Shown here in pieces: positions 1-9,355 of a stretch of DNA of 64,000 nt (position 1 is the first letter of the stretch; every line of letters starts with the position of its first letter). The translations under genes were made by a program, and so were the position numbers. The notes under the pieces were generated by a model. The model was given only the letters and a program-made list of their open reading frames with translations, was not told the DNA's origin and searched no databases. The stretch is from Acidovorax sp. NCPPB 4044 (GTDB lineage: Bacteria > Pseudomonadota > Gammaproteobacteria > Burkholderiales > Burkholderiaceae_C), in assembly GCF_028069655.1 (NCBI RefSeq), contig NZ_JAMCOS010000001.1, positions 1,332,001 through 1,396,000 on the forward strand, in the 5' to 3' direction.

Positions 1-2219
1 TTGCCGGCATCCTTGAAGCGCTGGTAGGCCTTGCCGGGCCACACGGTGTCGCCCGTGCGGCGGGCGGCCAGGCACAGCATCGAGAGCGCCATGCCCGCGA
101 GCGCCCGGCGCCCCGCGGAAATCGCATCGGGGCGGTAGCCGCCGGTGTCGTGGTGCTGCTCCCAGGCCCATTCCCAGTCGGGCTGCAGGGCCACGGCCAG
201 TTGCTCGCGCATGGCTTCGCGCACGGCGTGCACGCGCTGCGGATCGACCACGTCGAGCTGTTCGGCGATGTAGCCCTCGGAGGGCAGGGCGAGCACCAGT
301 TCCTTGAAGGCTGCGTCCAGCGTCGGATGGCGCAGCACGTCGCGCATGGCCGCCACGAAGCTGGCGGGCAGCAGTTCTGCATCGATAGTGCCTGGTGCCG
401 CCGTATTCATTGAATAGTTTGCTATTTTTTTAATAGCAATCCGCAGCGCGAGGCGCTGGCCCGCCTCCCAGCGGTTGAACGGGTCGGTGTCATGCGCGAG
501 CAGGGCGAGCAGGGCTTCGTCGGAGTAGTCGATGTCCAGCAGCACCGGCGCGCTGAAGCCGCGCAGCAGCGAGGGCACGGGCTCGGAGGCCACGTTCACG
601 AAGGTGTAGGTGTGGCTCGGCTCGGTCAGCACGACGGTGCGGTCCGCGGCGCCGGCCCCTGCCTCGCCTTCAAGCTGCAGCGGCAGGGCGCTGCCGTCAT
701 CGCCGAGCAGGCCGAGCGCCACGGGGATGACCATGGGCTCCTTCACGGGCTGGCCGGGCGTGGGCGCGAGGCTCTGCGCCAGCGTGAGGGTGTAGGTGCG
801 GCCAGCGGCATCGTAGGTGCCGGAAGCGCGCACGCGCGGCGTGCCGGCCTGGGCGTACCAGCGCTTGAACTGCGGCAGCAGGCGCGCGAGTTCGCTGTCC
901 GGATTGGCGTCGGCGATGGCCTGGGCGAAGTCGTCGCAGGTCACTGCCTGGCCGTCGTGGCGCTCGAAGTACCGCTTCATGCCCGCGGCGAAGCCGTCGC
1001 GGCCGACCAGCGTGTGCATCATGCGCACGACCTCGGCACCCTTCTCGTAGATGGTGACGGTGTAGAAGTTGTTGATCTCGACATAGCTGTCGGGCCGCAC
1101 CGGGTGGGCCATGGGGCCCGCGTCCTCGGGGAACTGCACGGTGCGCAGCACGCGCACGTCCTCGATGCGTTTCACCGCACGCGCCGAAGGGCTGCCCGAG
1201 AGGTCCTGGCTGAATTCCTGGTCGCGGAAGACCGTGAGGCCTTCCTTGAGCGAGAGCTGGAACCAGTCGCGGCAGGTGACGCGGTTGCCGGTCCAGTTGT
1301 GGAAGTACTCGTGGCCGACCACCGATTCGATGTTGCCGAAATCCACGTCGGTGGCCGTGGCCTGGCTCGCCAGCACGTACTTCGTGTTGAAGATGTTCAG
1401 TCCCTTGTTCTCCATCGCGCCCATGTTGAAATCGCTGGTGGCGACGATCATGAAGCGCTCCAGGTCGAGCGGCAGGCCGAAGCGCGCCTCGTCCCAGGCG
1501 ATGCTGGCCATGAGCGATTCCATCGCGTGCTCGGTCTTCTCCAGGTCGCCCGGGCGCACGAAGATCTGCAGCAGGTGGTCGTTGCCCGACCGCGCGCGGA
1601 TGCGCTGCTCGCGCGCCACGAGCTTGCCGGCCACGAGCGCGAACAGGTAGCAGGGCTTCTTGTGCGGATCGACCCATTGGGCGAAATGCCGGCCGTCGGC
1701 CAGCTCGCCCTGGTCCACGAGGTTGCCGTTGGACAGCAGCACCGGGTACTCGGCCTTGCTGGCGCGCAGCGTGACCGTGTAGCTCGCCATCACGTCGGGC
1801 CGGTCGAGGAAGTAGGTGATGCGGCGGAAGCCCTCGGCCTCGCACTGCGTGAAGAACGTGCCCTGGCTCACGTAGAGGCCCGAGAGCTGGGTGTTCTTCA
1901 CGGGCGCGCAGGTCGTGAAGATCTCCAGGTCGAAGGGCTCGTGGCCTTCGGGCAGGTTCTCCAGCACGAGCTGGCTGCCTTCGAGCTTGAAGGACGTGCC
2001 CGCCCCGTTGACCAGCACCCGCGCGAGGTTCAGCTCCTGGCCGTCCAGGCGCAGGGGGGCCGGTGCCACGTCGGCATTGCGGCGCACCCGCAGGCGGCTC
2101 AGCACGCGGGTCTTGGCGGGGTCCAGGTCGAACGTGAGGTCGACGTTGTCGATCCAGAACGCGGGGGCGGTGTAGTCGGCGCGGTGGATGGCCGCGGCGG
2201 CTTGTCCTTCTCTCATCAT
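1..2219 (-). CDS. pepN: Aminopeptidase N, M1 family (3' end beyond window)
   Basis: Zinc metallo-aminopeptidase that removes N-terminal residues from peptides in the cytoplasm. The translated minus strand shows the M1 substrate motif GAMENKGLN and the zinc motif HEYFHNWTGNRV, followed by the downstream glutamate in LSLKEGLTVF. About 739 codons are visible; the family is about 870-900 residues, so the C-terminus lies left of base 1. The start is the first of two adjacent ATGs (2219, 2216), 25 bp after prfB, with which it is probably co-transcribed. Odd: residues about 594-608 read IAIKKIANYSMNTAA. They are encoded by a dispersed palindromic repeat sitting in frame (see 389-440), in AT-rich DNA unlike the rest of the gene. 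Family call is certain; whether the insertion affects activity is unknown. Confidence 0.95.
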   Translation of the reverse strand, partial: MMREGQAAAAIHRADYTAPAFWIDNVDLTFDLDPAKTRVLSRLRVRRNADVAPAPLRLDGQELNLARVLVNGAGTSFKLEGSQLVLENLPEGHEPFDLEIFTTCAPVKNTQLSGLYVSQGTFFTQCEAEGFRRITYFLDRPDVMASYTVTLRASKAEYPVLLSNGNLVDQGELADGRHFAQWVDPHKKPCYLFALVAGKLVAREQRIRARSGNDHLLQIFVRPGDLEKTEHAMESLMASIAWDEARFGLPLDLERFMIVATSDFNMGAMENKGLNIFNTKYVLASQATATDVDFGNIESVVGHEYFHNWTGNRVTCRDWFQLSLKEGLTVFRDQEFSQDLSGSPSARAVKRIEDVRVLRTVQFPEDAGPMAHPVRPDSYVEINNFYTVTIYEKGAEVVRMMHTLVGRDGFAAGMKRYFERHDGQAVTCDDFAQAIADANPDSELARLLPQFKRWYAQAGTPRVRASGTYDAAGRTYTLTLAQSLAPTPGQPVKEPMVIPVALGLLGDDGSALPLQLEGEAGAGAADRTVVLTEPSHTYTFVNVASEPVPSLLRGFSAPVLLDIDYSDEALLALLAHDTDPFNRWEAGQRLALRIAIKKIANYSMNTAAPGTIDAELLPASFVAAMRDVLRHPTLDAAFKELVLALPSEGYIAEQLDVVDPQRVHAVREAMREQLAVALQPDWEWAWEQHHDTGGYRPDAISAGRRALAGMALSMLCLAARRTGDTVWPGKAYQRFKDAG
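389..440 (-). repeat. Palindromic repeat copy 1, in frame in pepN
   Basis: Read on the minus strand: TTGCTATT-AAAAA-AATAGCAA stem-loop, then ACTATTCAATGAATACGGCGG and CACCAGGCAC. It shares the stem, the ACTATTCAATGAAT tail and the GGCGGCACCAGGCAC end with copy 2 at 3481-3533. It keeps the pepN frame open and encodes about 15 residues. It is an AT-rich island in a GC-rich gene. Confidence 0.88.
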
Positions 2220-2244
2220 GGCTTAGGCTGCTTTCCGGGCGCGG

Positions 2245-3349
2245 TCAAACGCCCTGCTTGAGGGAGGCTTCGATGAATACGTCGAGATCGCCATCCAGCA
2301 CCTTCTGGGTGGCGGAGATTTCGACGTTGGTGCGCAGGTCCTTGATGCGGCTGTTGTCCAGCACGTAGCTTCGGATCTGGTGGCCCCAACCCACATCGGT
2401 CTTGGTGTCTTCGAGCTTCTGCTGCTCTTCCATGCGCTTGCGCATCTCGAAGTCGTACAGGCGCGAGCGCAGACGCTGCCAGGCGACGTCGCGGTTGCTG
2501 TGCTGGCTGCGGCCGTCCTGGCACTGCACCACGATGCCGGTCGGGATGTGCGTGAGGCGCACGGCCGAGTCGGTCTTGTTGATGTGCTGGCCGCCCGCGC
2601 CGGAAGCGCGGAAGGTGTCGGTGCGCACGTCGGCCGGATTGATGTTGATCTCGATCGAGTCGTCGATCTCCGGATAGACGAACAGCGAGGCGAAGCTCGT
2701 GTGGCGGCCGCCCGAGGAGTCGAACGGGCTCTTGCGCACCAGGCGGTGCACGCCGGTTTCGGTGCGCAGCAGGCCGTAGGCGTATTCGCCTTCGATCTTG
2801 ATCGTGGCGCTCTTGATGCCGGCCACGTCGCCCGGGGTTTCGTCTTCGACCGTGGACTTGAAACCCTTGCGCTCGGCGTACTTGAGGTACTGGCGCAGCA
2901 GCATGCCGGCCCAGTCGCAGGCTTCGGTGCCGCCCGCGCCGGCCTGGATGTCCACGAAGCAGTTCAGCGGATCGGCCTCGTTGCTGAACATGCGGCGGAA
3001 CTCCAGCTCCTCGATGAGCGGGCGCAGCTTGGTGGTTTCGGATTCGATGGTGAGCAGGCCCGGCTCATCGCCTTCTTCCTTGCTCATCTCGTACAGCTCG
3101 ATGTTGTCGGCCAGCTCCTGCGTGAGCTTGTCCAGCGTGAGCACCACGCTGTCGAGGGATTTCTTTTCCTTGCCCAGTTCCTGGGCGCGCTTCGGATCGT
3201 TCCAGACCGCGGGGTCTTCGAGCGAGGCGTTGACGGTTCTCAGACGTTCGAATTTGGCATCGAAGTCAAAGATACCTCCGTAACTCTTGCGTCCGCTGGG
3301 AGAGGTCTTCGAGGGTGGTGCCGATGAGGTTGATGCGTTCTGCGTCCAT
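2245..3349 (-). CDS. prfB: Peptide chain release factor 2 (programmed +1 frameshift)
   Basis: Class I release factor that recognises UAA and UGA and triggers peptide release. The reading starts at ATG 3349 ([20 protein letters not shown]), reaches an in-frame UGA as codon 28, and continues after a +1 shift as [12 protein letters not shown] through to the stop at 2245. The RF2-type GGQ motif appears as [17 protein letters not shown]. Total length of about 367 residues is normal. A continuous reading from 3396 skips the true N-terminus and should not be used. pepN follows after 25 bp on the same strand. Regulation is translational: low RF2 favours the shift. Confidence 0.96.
3265..3280 (-). promoter_or_regulatory. 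RF2 programmed +1 frameshift signal
   Basis: On the coding strand the bases read CGGAGGTATCTTTGAC: an internal Shine-Dalgarno GGAGG (3275-3279), then CTT (codon 27), the in-frame stop TGA and C. This is the conserved layout of RF2 frameshift sites, where slow termination at UGA-C lets tRNA-Leu slip one base from CUU to UUU. Reading resumes with GAC in the frame that runs to 2245. Confidence 0.95.
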
Positions 3350-3480
3350 GGTGTGTCCTGGTGTCGGTTCGTTGGAGTAACCGGCGATTTTCTCACGCGC
3401 GGACGCCGGCGCCCTCCAATGTCCCTTCGCTGCCCGGAACGCGGTGCCGGGAGGAGGCCGCCGGCCCGCGATCCGGAGGG

Positions 3481-3533
3481 TTTGCTATTGAATCAATAGC
3501 AAACTATTGAATGGAATCGGCGGCACCAGGCAC
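3481..3533 (+). repeat. Palindromic repeat copy 2, intergenic
   Basis: TTGCTATTG-AAT-CAATAGCAA stem (9-bp arms), then ACTATTGAATGGAATCGGCGG and CACCAGGCAC. It lies between the stop of the alpha/beta hydrolase (3552) and the start of prfB (3349), on the strand opposite to both. The tail differs from copy 1 by only a few bases. Apart from this element I see nothing in the 202-bp gap. Confidence 0.85.
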
Positions 3534-3551
3534 GTTGGATCCGCAGAGGCG

Positions 3552-4481
3552 TCAGGGGGCCTGCAGGAACTCCTCGATGAGCCGCGCCACCGCGGCGGGC
3601 TGGTCGTGGTGCAGCATGTGCCCCGCGTCCTGCACCCGGGCCACGCGGCAGTCGGGCACGTGCCGCAGCCGCTCGTGGTATTGGTCCAGGTCGTAGCGGC
3701 CCTTCCACCACAGTCCCATGCTGTCGTCGCTCGCCTCCACGGCCAGCACCGGGGCGGCGATGGCGGCGTAGAGCGCCAGGGCTTCCTCGACGCGGTAGAG
3801 CAGCGGGTTGACCACCTTGTGCGCCGCGTCGCCCAGGATGTGCCAGGCGCTGTGGTCATCGGGCTGCGCCCATTCGCGCGCCAGCCATTCGGCCTGGCCG
3901 CGCCCGAGCCGCGGGTTGGTCTTCATGAGCCGCGCCGCGACCGCCTCGGCGCTGGCATAGGCCTTCAGGTGCCTGTCGCCGGCGTCCAGGCCGCGCAGTT
4001 CGTCCAGCCACTGCGCGTAGCGCGCGGGCGCCTGGGCGGGCTCGGTGGCCGGCAGGCCGAAGCCTTCGAGATTGACCAGGCGCCGGATGCGCTGCGGCCG
4101 CACGCCCGCGTAGGCCATGGCCACGTTGCCGCCCATGCTGTGGCCCACCAGGTCCACGGGCTGGCCGGGGGCGTAGTGGTCGAGCAGCCGGTCCAGGTCG
4201 GCGAGGTAATCGGCGAAGGGGTAGTGGTCGCAGCGCGCGGGCGGCATGCTGTGGCCGAAGCCGCGCCAGTCCGGCGCGATGATGCGGCGCCCCGCGGCGA
4301 AGGCCTCGCCGAAGGCGTCCACCACGAACTGGTAGGACGCGCCGACGTCCATCCAGCCGTGCACCATCACGAGCGGCGGCGCGGCGGGAGCGATGCCACC
4401 GCCCTCCCACAGGCGGACGTGGTAGTCGAGGGTGCGGATGGGCAGGCGTTCGCTGCGCGAAGCTCGGAGGGGCTGGTACAT
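3552..4481 (-). CDS. Alpha/beta-fold hydrolase
   Basis: Predicted serine hydrolase of 309 residues. Visible are the oxyanion region HGWMDVGAS, the nucleophile elbow VGHSMGGNVAMAY and the C-terminal catalytic-His segment AGHMLHHDQP. No signal peptide, so probably cytoplasmic. The reading frame is open much further upstream (to 4670), but that extension is proline/arginine-rich low-complexity sequence. The start MYQPLRASRSERLPIR at 4481 gives a normal family length. It is divergent from tas, with 214 bp between. Substrate cannot be read from the sequence; esters or epoxides are typical for the fold. Confidence 0.85.
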   Translation of the reverse strand: MYQPLRASRSERLPIRTLDYHVRLWEGGGIAPAAPPLVMVHGWMDVGASYQFVVDAFGEAFAAGRRIIAPDWRGFGHSMPPARCDHYPFADYLADLDRLLDHYAPGQPVDLVGHSMGGNVAMAYAGVRPQRIRRLVNLEGFGLPATEPAQAPARYAQWLDELRGLDAGDRHLKAYASAEAVAARLMKTNPRLGRGQAEWLAREWAQPDDHSAWHILGDAAHKVVNPLLYRVEEALALYAAIAAPVLAVEASDDSMGLWWKGRYDLDQYHERLRHVPDCRVARVQDAGHMLHHDQPAAVARLIEEFLQAP

Positions 4482-4695
4482 CGGGCGATTATTGATACGC
4501 AGCCCGCGCGAGGCAGTCAAGGCAGGGACAACGCGGCGGCGGGTGGCGGGCCGGGGCTTCGCTCGTGCGGGACCGGGCTGCGCGGCTTCCTCGGGGCAGG
4601 ACGAGGGACGGGCCTTCGGGCACGGGGCGGTCTGCGGGGATCGGGAAAATCCATTATTCTCGCCAGCCACTTTCGCCGCTTGTAGGCCTTAATCC

Positions 4696-5757
4696 ATGCA
4701 AAAAGTCACGTTGGGAGCCAGCGCGCTCCAGGTCACTCCCATCTGCCTCGGCACCATGACCTTCGGTGAACAGGTGAGCGAAGCGGATGCGCATGCCATC
4801 CTGGACCGCTCGCTGGCCGCGGGCATCAACTTCATCGACACTGCCGAGATGTACGCCGTGCCCGCGCGGGCCGAGACCTACGGCGCCACCGAGACCATCA
4901 TCGGCCGCTGGTTCGCCAAGACCCCCGGCGCCCGCGAGAAGACCGTGCTGGCCACCAAGGTGGCCGGTCCGTCGCGCGGCATGCCCTGGGTGCGCGAAGG
5001 CAAGGGCATGACCCCGGCCGACATCCAGGCCTCCTGCGAGGCGAGCCTGCGCCGGCTGCAGACCGACGTGATCGATCTCTACCAGATCCACTGGCCCGAG
5101 CGCCACGTGCCGGCGTTCGGCACCATGACCTACGACCCGGCCAAGGAAACCTCGGCCACGCCGATCCAGGAGCAGCTCGAAGCGCTCGCGAAGCTCGTGC
5201 AGGCCGGCAAGGTGCGCTGCGTGGGCCTGTCCAACGAAACGCCCTACGGCGTACATGAGTTCGTGCGGCTGGCCGAGGCGCACGGCCTGCCGCGCGTGGC
5301 GACGGTGCAGAACCCGTACTGCCTCATCAACCGCACCTGGGAGAACGCGATGGACGAAAGCTGCCATCGCCTGGGCGTGTCGCTGCTGGCCTATTCGCCG
5401 CTGGGTTTCGGCCTGCTCACGGGCAAGTACGACCAGCATGCGCCCACCGACCCCGGGGCGCCGCAGGACGGGCGCATCGCCCGCTACGAGTCCGTGCGCA
5501 AGCAGCGCTGGGGCCGGCCCGAAGCGCTGGCCGCCTCGCGCCGCTACAACCAGCTCGCGCGCGACCACGGCCTCACCCCCACGCAGCTGGCGCTGGCGTT
5601 CTGCTACCGCAACTGGCGCGTGGCGAGCACCATCATCGGCGTGACCTCGGTGGCGCAGTTCGAGGAAGACCTCGCCGCCTGGGACGTGGCGCTGTCGCCC
5701 GACGTGCTGGCCGCCATCGACGCCATCCGCTGGGAGCTGCGGGACCCGGCCCTGTGA
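4696..5757 (+). CDS. tas: Tas-like NADP(H)-dependent aldo/keto reductase
   Basis: 353-residue TIM-barrel oxidoreductase. The N-terminus (LGTMTFGEQVSEADAHAIL) and the segment INFIDTAEMY with its catalytic Tyr match E. coli Tas closely; the active-site Lys is in LATKVAG. Tas was found as a suppressor of tyrosine auxotrophy under starvation, but its natural substrate is unsettled. The ATG at 4696 gives the standard N-terminus. The stop codon overlaps the GTG start of ybaK by 4 nt (GTGA), so the two are translationally coupled. Confidence 0.9.
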   Translation: MQKVTLGASALQVTPICLGTMTFGEQVSEADAHAILDRSLAAGINFIDTAEMYAVPARAETYGATETIIGRWFAKTPGAREKTVLATKVAGPSRGMPWVREGKGMTPADIQASCEASLRRLQTDVIDLYQIHWPERHVPAFGTMTYDPAKETSATPIQEQLEALAKLVQAGKVRCVGLSNETPYGVHEFVRLAEAHGLPRVATVQNPYCLINRTWENAMDESCHRLGVSLLAYSPLGFGLLTGKYDQHAPTDPGAPQDGRIARYESVRKQRWGRPEALAASRRYNQLARDHGLTPTQLALAFCYRNWRVASTIIGVTSVAQFEEDLAAWDVALSPDVLAAIDAIRWELRDPAL

Positions 5758-6257
5758 GCCGCCGGGACCGGGCGGCCGCGCACGTGAGCGAGACGCCCGC
5801 CACGCAGTTCCTGCGCCGGCACGGCGTGGCGTTCACCGAGCATCCCTACGACTACGTGGAGCACGGCGGCACCGCCGAGTCGGCGCGCCAGCTCGGACTG
5901 GACGAACATACGGTCGTGAAAACGCTGGTCATGCAGGACCAGGACGCGCGGCCCCTGATCGTGCTCATGCACGGCGACCGCAAGGTGTCCACCAAGAACC
6001 TCGCGCGGCAGATCGGCGCGAAATCGGTGGAGCCCTGCCAGCCCGAGGTCGCGAACCGCCACAGCGGCTATCTGGTGGGCGGCACCTCGCCCTTCGGCCT
6101 GCGGCGGGAGATGCCGGTGTACATCGAGGACACCATCCTGGCGCTGCCGCGCATCGCCATCAACGGCGGCCGCCGCGGCTTCCTGGTGCAGCTCGATCCG
6201 CAGGCCTGCGTGCAGTGGCTGGGTGCGCGCCCGGTGCAGTGCGCGCTGGCAGAATAG
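5754..6257 (+). CDS. ybaK: Cys-tRNA(Pro)/Cys-tRNA(Cys) deacylase, YbaK/EbsC type
   Basis: Trans-editing protein of 167 residues that hydrolyses cysteine mis-attached to tRNA-Pro. The YbaK core is visible: [11 protein letters not shown] with the conserved Lys, [17 protein letters not shown] and [13 protein letters not shown]. The start is GTG at 5754, overlapping the tas stop; a GTG at 5784 ([14 protein letters not shown]) would match shorter homologues and cannot be excluded. It probably forms one transcript with tas, and plsY follows after 61 bp. Confidence 0.92.
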   Translation: MSRRDRAAAHVSETPATQFLRRHGVAFTEHPYDYVEHGGTAESARQLGLDEHTVVKTLVMQDQDARPLIVLMHGDRKVSTKNLARQIGAKSVEPCQPEVANRHSGYLVGGTSPFGLRREMPVYIEDTILALPRIAINGGRRGFLVQLDPQACVQWLGARPVQCALAE

Positions 6258-6318
6258 CCGGCCCGCGCGCGGCGGCGCTGCTGCCGCGCCCCGTTGTCGA
6301 CCCACAAGGACCGAAATC

Positions 6319-6957
6319 TTGACCGCCGTGTATTCCCTCCTGGCCACCGTGGCCGCCTACCTGCTGGGTTCGCTGTCCTTCGCCGTCATCGTGAGCCGTG
6401 CCATGGGCCTGAACGATCCGCGCACCTACGGCAGCAAGAACCCCGGCGCCACGAACGTGCTGCGCTCGGGCAGCAAGGCCGCGGCGGCGGTGACGCTGCT
6501 CTTCGACGCCCTGAAGGGCTGGCTGCCGGTGGTGCTGGCCCAGGCGTACGGGCCGCGCTACGGGCTGGGAGACGGCACCGTGGCGCTCGTCGGCCTGGCG
6601 GCCTTCCTGGGGCACCTCTGGCCGGTGTTCTTCCGCTTCGAAGGCGGCAAGGGCGTGGCCACGGCGCTCGGCGTGCTGATGGGCGTGAGCGGCTGGCTGG
6701 GGCTGGCCACGCTGCTCACGTGGGCCATCATCGCCTTCTTCTTCCGCTATTCGTCCCTGGCCTCGATCGTGGCCGCGCTGTTCGCGCCGCTCTACTACGT
6801 GCTGGGCGACGGCGTGGCCTGGTACGCGGAGGCCCCCGTGGGCGTGGCCATCGCGGTGATGTCGGGCCTGCTGATCTGGCGCCACCGTGAGAACATCCGC
6901 CGCCTCATGGCCGGCACGGAGTCGCGGCTGGGCAGGAAAAAGGCGGGCAGGGGCTGA
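6319..6957 (+). CDS. plsY: Acyl-phosphate:glycerol-3-phosphate acyltransferase
   Basis: Inner-membrane enzyme making lysophosphatidic acid from acyl-phosphate and glycerol-3-phosphate, the first step of phospholipid synthesis. It has five hydrophobic segments and the three PlsY motifs: [26 protein letters not shown] and [16 protein letters not shown]. The start is TTG at 6319, supported by an AAGGA 8 nt upstream (6306-6310); a GTG at 6328 is the alternative. 212 residues is typical. The 84 bp after it are the convergent junction with the next gene. Confidence 0.95.
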   Translation: MTAVYSLLATVAAYLLGSLSFAVIVSRAMGLNDPRTYGSKNPGATNVLRSGSKAAAAVTLLFDALKGWLPVVLAQAYGPRYGLGDGTVALVGLAAFLGHLWPVFFRFEGGKGVATALGVLMGVSGWLGLATLLTWAIIAFFFRYSSLASIVAALFAPLYYVLGDGVAWYAEAPVGVAIAVMSGLLIWRHRENIRRLMAGTESRLGRKKAGRG

Positions 6958-7041
6958 AGCCGCCCCCGGCGCGGCAGGCCGGGCACAAGGCCGGCCTCCT
7001 CGTTCACCGCGGTATTTCGTTTCAGCGGCCGCAATGCCCGG

Positions 7042-8088
7042 TCAGCGCGGCGCGGCCGGGGCATTGCCCAGGCGTGCCAGGCCGCGGTACTGGCGTGCGG
7101 CGTAGAGCCCCAGGCGCACGAGCATGCGGTGGTCGAGTTCCACCTGCACGGCCGAGCGCGCCAGCGCCGACTGGATGCGCGGCCGGCCCGTGGCCGTCTG
7201 GTGCAGTGCGGGCTGGCGGCGGTGCTCGCCGTTGCGGTCCAGCAGGCTCGCCACCAGCGGCGAATTGACCTTCTCGCTGCGGCGCAGCACGAGCGCCGTC
7301 TCGCCGTTGTCCAGCCGCACGAACGTGCCCGGCGGGCACAGGCCCACCGACCGCACGAGCGCATAGGTGACCTCGTCGCGGCGCTCCTCGTCGTTGCCCA
7401 CGATGGCGCGCACCGAATCGGTGGCGCTGCGCCCCGCGCGGGACTTGCGCGGGCTGATCATGGCCGCGTAGCGGTCGATGGTGCCCAAAATGCGGTTGAG
7501 GCGCTGCGCGGGCGGCAGCGTGGCGAGGGGGCGCGCATCGCCTTCGGGCGGCAGCGCGTGGTGGTGGCCCACCACGTCGAGCCAGAGCGGGTCGCGGATG
7601 CCCTGGTGGTGCAGCAGCTGGCGGCTGCGGTGCGGGTGTTCGTCGATGGATTTCTGCTGGGCCGGCGTGGGGCGCTCGCGCTGGTTGGCCAGTTCGTCCT
7701 GCAGGGCCGTCATGCCGATGTTCATCGTCATCGCCGCGCGCACGAGGCTGTCGCGCTCGGCGGGCGGCAGCTGCAATTCATGCGCGAGGATGTGGCAGAG
7801 CGTGCCGCAGACCAGCGCGTGCGAGGCGCTGTAGCCCACGCTGGAGGTGGCTGCCAGCTGGAACATGAGGTAGAGGGCCGCATCGGTGTCGTGCGCGACC
7901 AGGTCCTGCAGCCAGCGGTCGCACTGCTGCACCTTCGCAGCGAAATCCACCACCTGGGCAGGCCGCGCCAGCAGCACCGACATGGCGGATTCGAGGTCGG
8001 ACCAGAGCCCGAGCAGGTCTTCGTACTCGCTGTCGGAAGATTCCGCGTGCAGAGCGGAAGGGTGCGTCGAAATGCCGGTGGAAGCCAT
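7042..8088 (-). CDS. Degenerate HD-GYP-like domain protein
   Basis: 348-residue cytoplasmic protein whose middle part aligns with the HD-GYP fold of c-di-GMP phosphodiesterases: HALVCGTLCHILAHELQL, AAMTMNIGMTALQDEL, HPHRSRQLLHHQGI and VVGHHHALPPEG. The HD pair that binds metal is replaced (TMNIG where HDIG is expected) and the GYP loop is absent, so phosphodiesterase activity is doubtful. It may act as a binding or scaffold protein. It is last in a minus-strand run after yajQ (a c-di-GMP-binding family) and a retropepsin-like protein, with 17 bp between it and the latter. The family reading is moderately sure; loss of activity is inference. Confidence 0.72.
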   Translation of the reverse strand: MASTGISTHPSALHAESSDSEYEDLLGLWSDLESAMSVLLARPAQVVDFAAKVQQCDRWLQDLVAHDTDAALYLMFQLAATSSVGYSASHALVCGTLCHILAHELQLPPAERDSLVRAAMTMNIGMTALQDELANQRERPTPAQQKSIDEHPHRSRQLLHHQGIRDPLWLDVVGHHHALPPEGDARPLATLPPAQRLNRILGTIDRYAAMISPRKSRAGRSATDSVRAIVGNDEERRDEVTYALVRSVGLCPPGTFVRLDNGETALVLRRSEKVNSPLVASLLDRNGEHRRQPALHQTATGRPRIQSALARSAVQVELDHRMLVRLGLYAARQYRGLARLGNAPAAPR

Positions 8089-8105
8089 GGGCCGCAGCGG
8101 TGGGG

Positions 8106-8762
8106 TCAGCGCCGCTTTTCCAGCACCAGCTGGTCGTTGGAGCGTGTCATCTGGAACTCGTTGAGCACGCTGTTGCCCAGCAGCACGAAGGGCATGCCCT
8201 GCGGCGTGACGACCGCGTCCACGCCGAACACCTCGACATCGCCCAGCCGGACCGAATCGAGCTTCACGCGCCAGCCCCGGGCGGTGCCATTGGCGGTGCC
8301 CAGCGCCACGGGCGTGCCGCTGCGGTAATCGAGGCCCATGCGGTCCGCGTCGGGCTGGCCGATGGCGACCGTGCTGGCCCCCGTGTCCACGAGGTACTGC
8401 ATGGCCTTTCCGTTGATGGTGCCGCTGCTCACGAAATGGCCGCGGCCGTCGGCGGTGAGCACCACGCGCCGGCCGGTGCCCGCACCGCGGCCGCCCACGC
8501 TCACGGGCGCTTCGCCCAGCAGCACCGTGCGGCGCCCGCTGGCGGTTTCGAGCACGGCATCGTCGCGCCCGACGGAGATCACCTTCACGCCCTGGAAGCT
8601 CTCCCCGGCGCCGAGCGCGCGCGGCGGGTTGGCATCGACCACGATCAGCGCCTTGCTGCCCAGGATGCCTGTGAGCGCGACGGCCTGCGCGCCCGCCAGC
8701 GCCGGGGCCAGCGCCAGGGCGCAGGCCCCCACGGCGCGCGGAAAGCGGGGCAGGAAGCGCAT
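8106..8762 (-). CDS. Retropepsin-like aspartic protease, exported
   Basis: 218 residues with an N-terminal signal-like segment (ACALALAPALAGAQA). The C-terminal half carries the single-domain aspartic protease motif VDTGASTVAIG and a matching hydrophobic-hydrophobic-Gly segment near the end (MPFVLLGNSVLNEF). Such proteins work as dimers like retroviral proteases. The N-terminal 100 residues have no motif I recognise. It lies 41 bp downstream of yajQ and 17 bp upstream of the HD-GYP-like gene, so the three may share a transcript. Substrate unknown; the periplasm is the likely site. Confidence 0.85.
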   Translation of the reverse strand: MRFLPRFPRAVGACALALAPALAGAQAVALTGILGSKALIVVDANPPRALGAGESFQGVKVISVGRDDAVLETASGRRTVLLGEAPVSVGGRGAGTGRRVVLTADGRGHFVSSGTINGKAMQYLVDTGASTVAIGQPDADRMGLDYRSGTPVALGTANGTARGWRVKLDSVRLGDVEVFGVDAVVTPQGMPFVLLGNSVLNEFQMTRSNDQLVLEKRR

Positions 8763-8803
8763 GGAGGGCCTTGGCTAGGGAGGGAGAGGGCGGGCGGCGG
8801 CGA

Positions 8804-9289
8804 TCAGTCGCGGAAGTTGTCGAACGACAGCGGCACGTCGGTGACGTCCTTGCGGATCAGCGCCATGGCGGTCTGCAGGTCGTCGCGCTTGGCGCCGGTG
8901 ACGCGCACCTTGTCTTCCTGGATGGCTCCCTGCACCTTGAGCTTGCTCTCCTTGAGCAGCTTCTGGATCTTCTTGGCCAGCTCGCTCTCGATGCCGTTGC
9001 GCACCTTGATGACCTGCTTGACCTTGTCGCCGCCGATCTTCTGCACGGCGCCCTTGTCGAGGAAGCGCACGTCCACGTTGCGCTTGGTGAGCTTGCTGCG
9101 CAGGATGTCCTCGACCTGCTGGAGCTGGAAGTCGGCATCGCCGAACAGGGTGATTTCCTTGTCCTTGATCTCGATGGCGGCGGAAGTGCCCTTGAAATCG
9201 AAACGGGTGCCGATTTCCTTGGCCGAGTTCTCCACGGCGTTCTTCACTTCGACAAGATTGGCTTCACAGACGGTATCAAAAGAAGGCAT
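8804..9289 (-). CDS. yajQ: YajQ-family c-di-GMP/nucleotide-binding protein
   Basis: 161-residue protein matching YajQ throughout: [20 protein letters not shown] at the start, then [31 protein letters not shown] and a C-terminus ending PLSFDNFRD. Family members in Xanthomonas bind cyclic di-GMP and modulate transcription with a LysR partner; E. coli YajQ is linked to tRNA and nucleotide binding. It is divergent from murB, with a 66-bp gap that must hold both promoters. Confidence 0.95.
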   Translation of the reverse strand: MPSFDTVCEANLVEVKNAVENSAKEIGTRFDFKGTSAAIEIKDKEITLFGDADFQLQQVEDILRSKLTKRNVDVRFLDKGAVQKIGGDKVKQVIKVRNGIESELAKKIQKLLKESKLKVQGAIQEDKVRVTGAKRDDLQTAMALIRKDVTDVPLSFDNFRD

Positions 9290-9355
9290 GGCTTCGCTCT
9301 CGGTATCTCGGGTGGGTGGCCTCGCGCGGCGGGGCCGGATGCGACAATCCGGTGG

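Noticed and set aside
492..2261. A 589-codon plus-strand open frame opposite pepN
   Set aside because: It is the antisense shadow of pepN in GC-rich DNA; it is His/Gly/Ala-rich without motifs, while the minus strand shows complete M1 peptidase motifs.
2245..3396. prfB as one uninterrupted frame starting at 3396
   Set aside because: That frame begins with unrelated sequence; the true N-terminus [10 protein letters not shown] is in the other frame, joined by the recognised CTT-TGA-C shift site.
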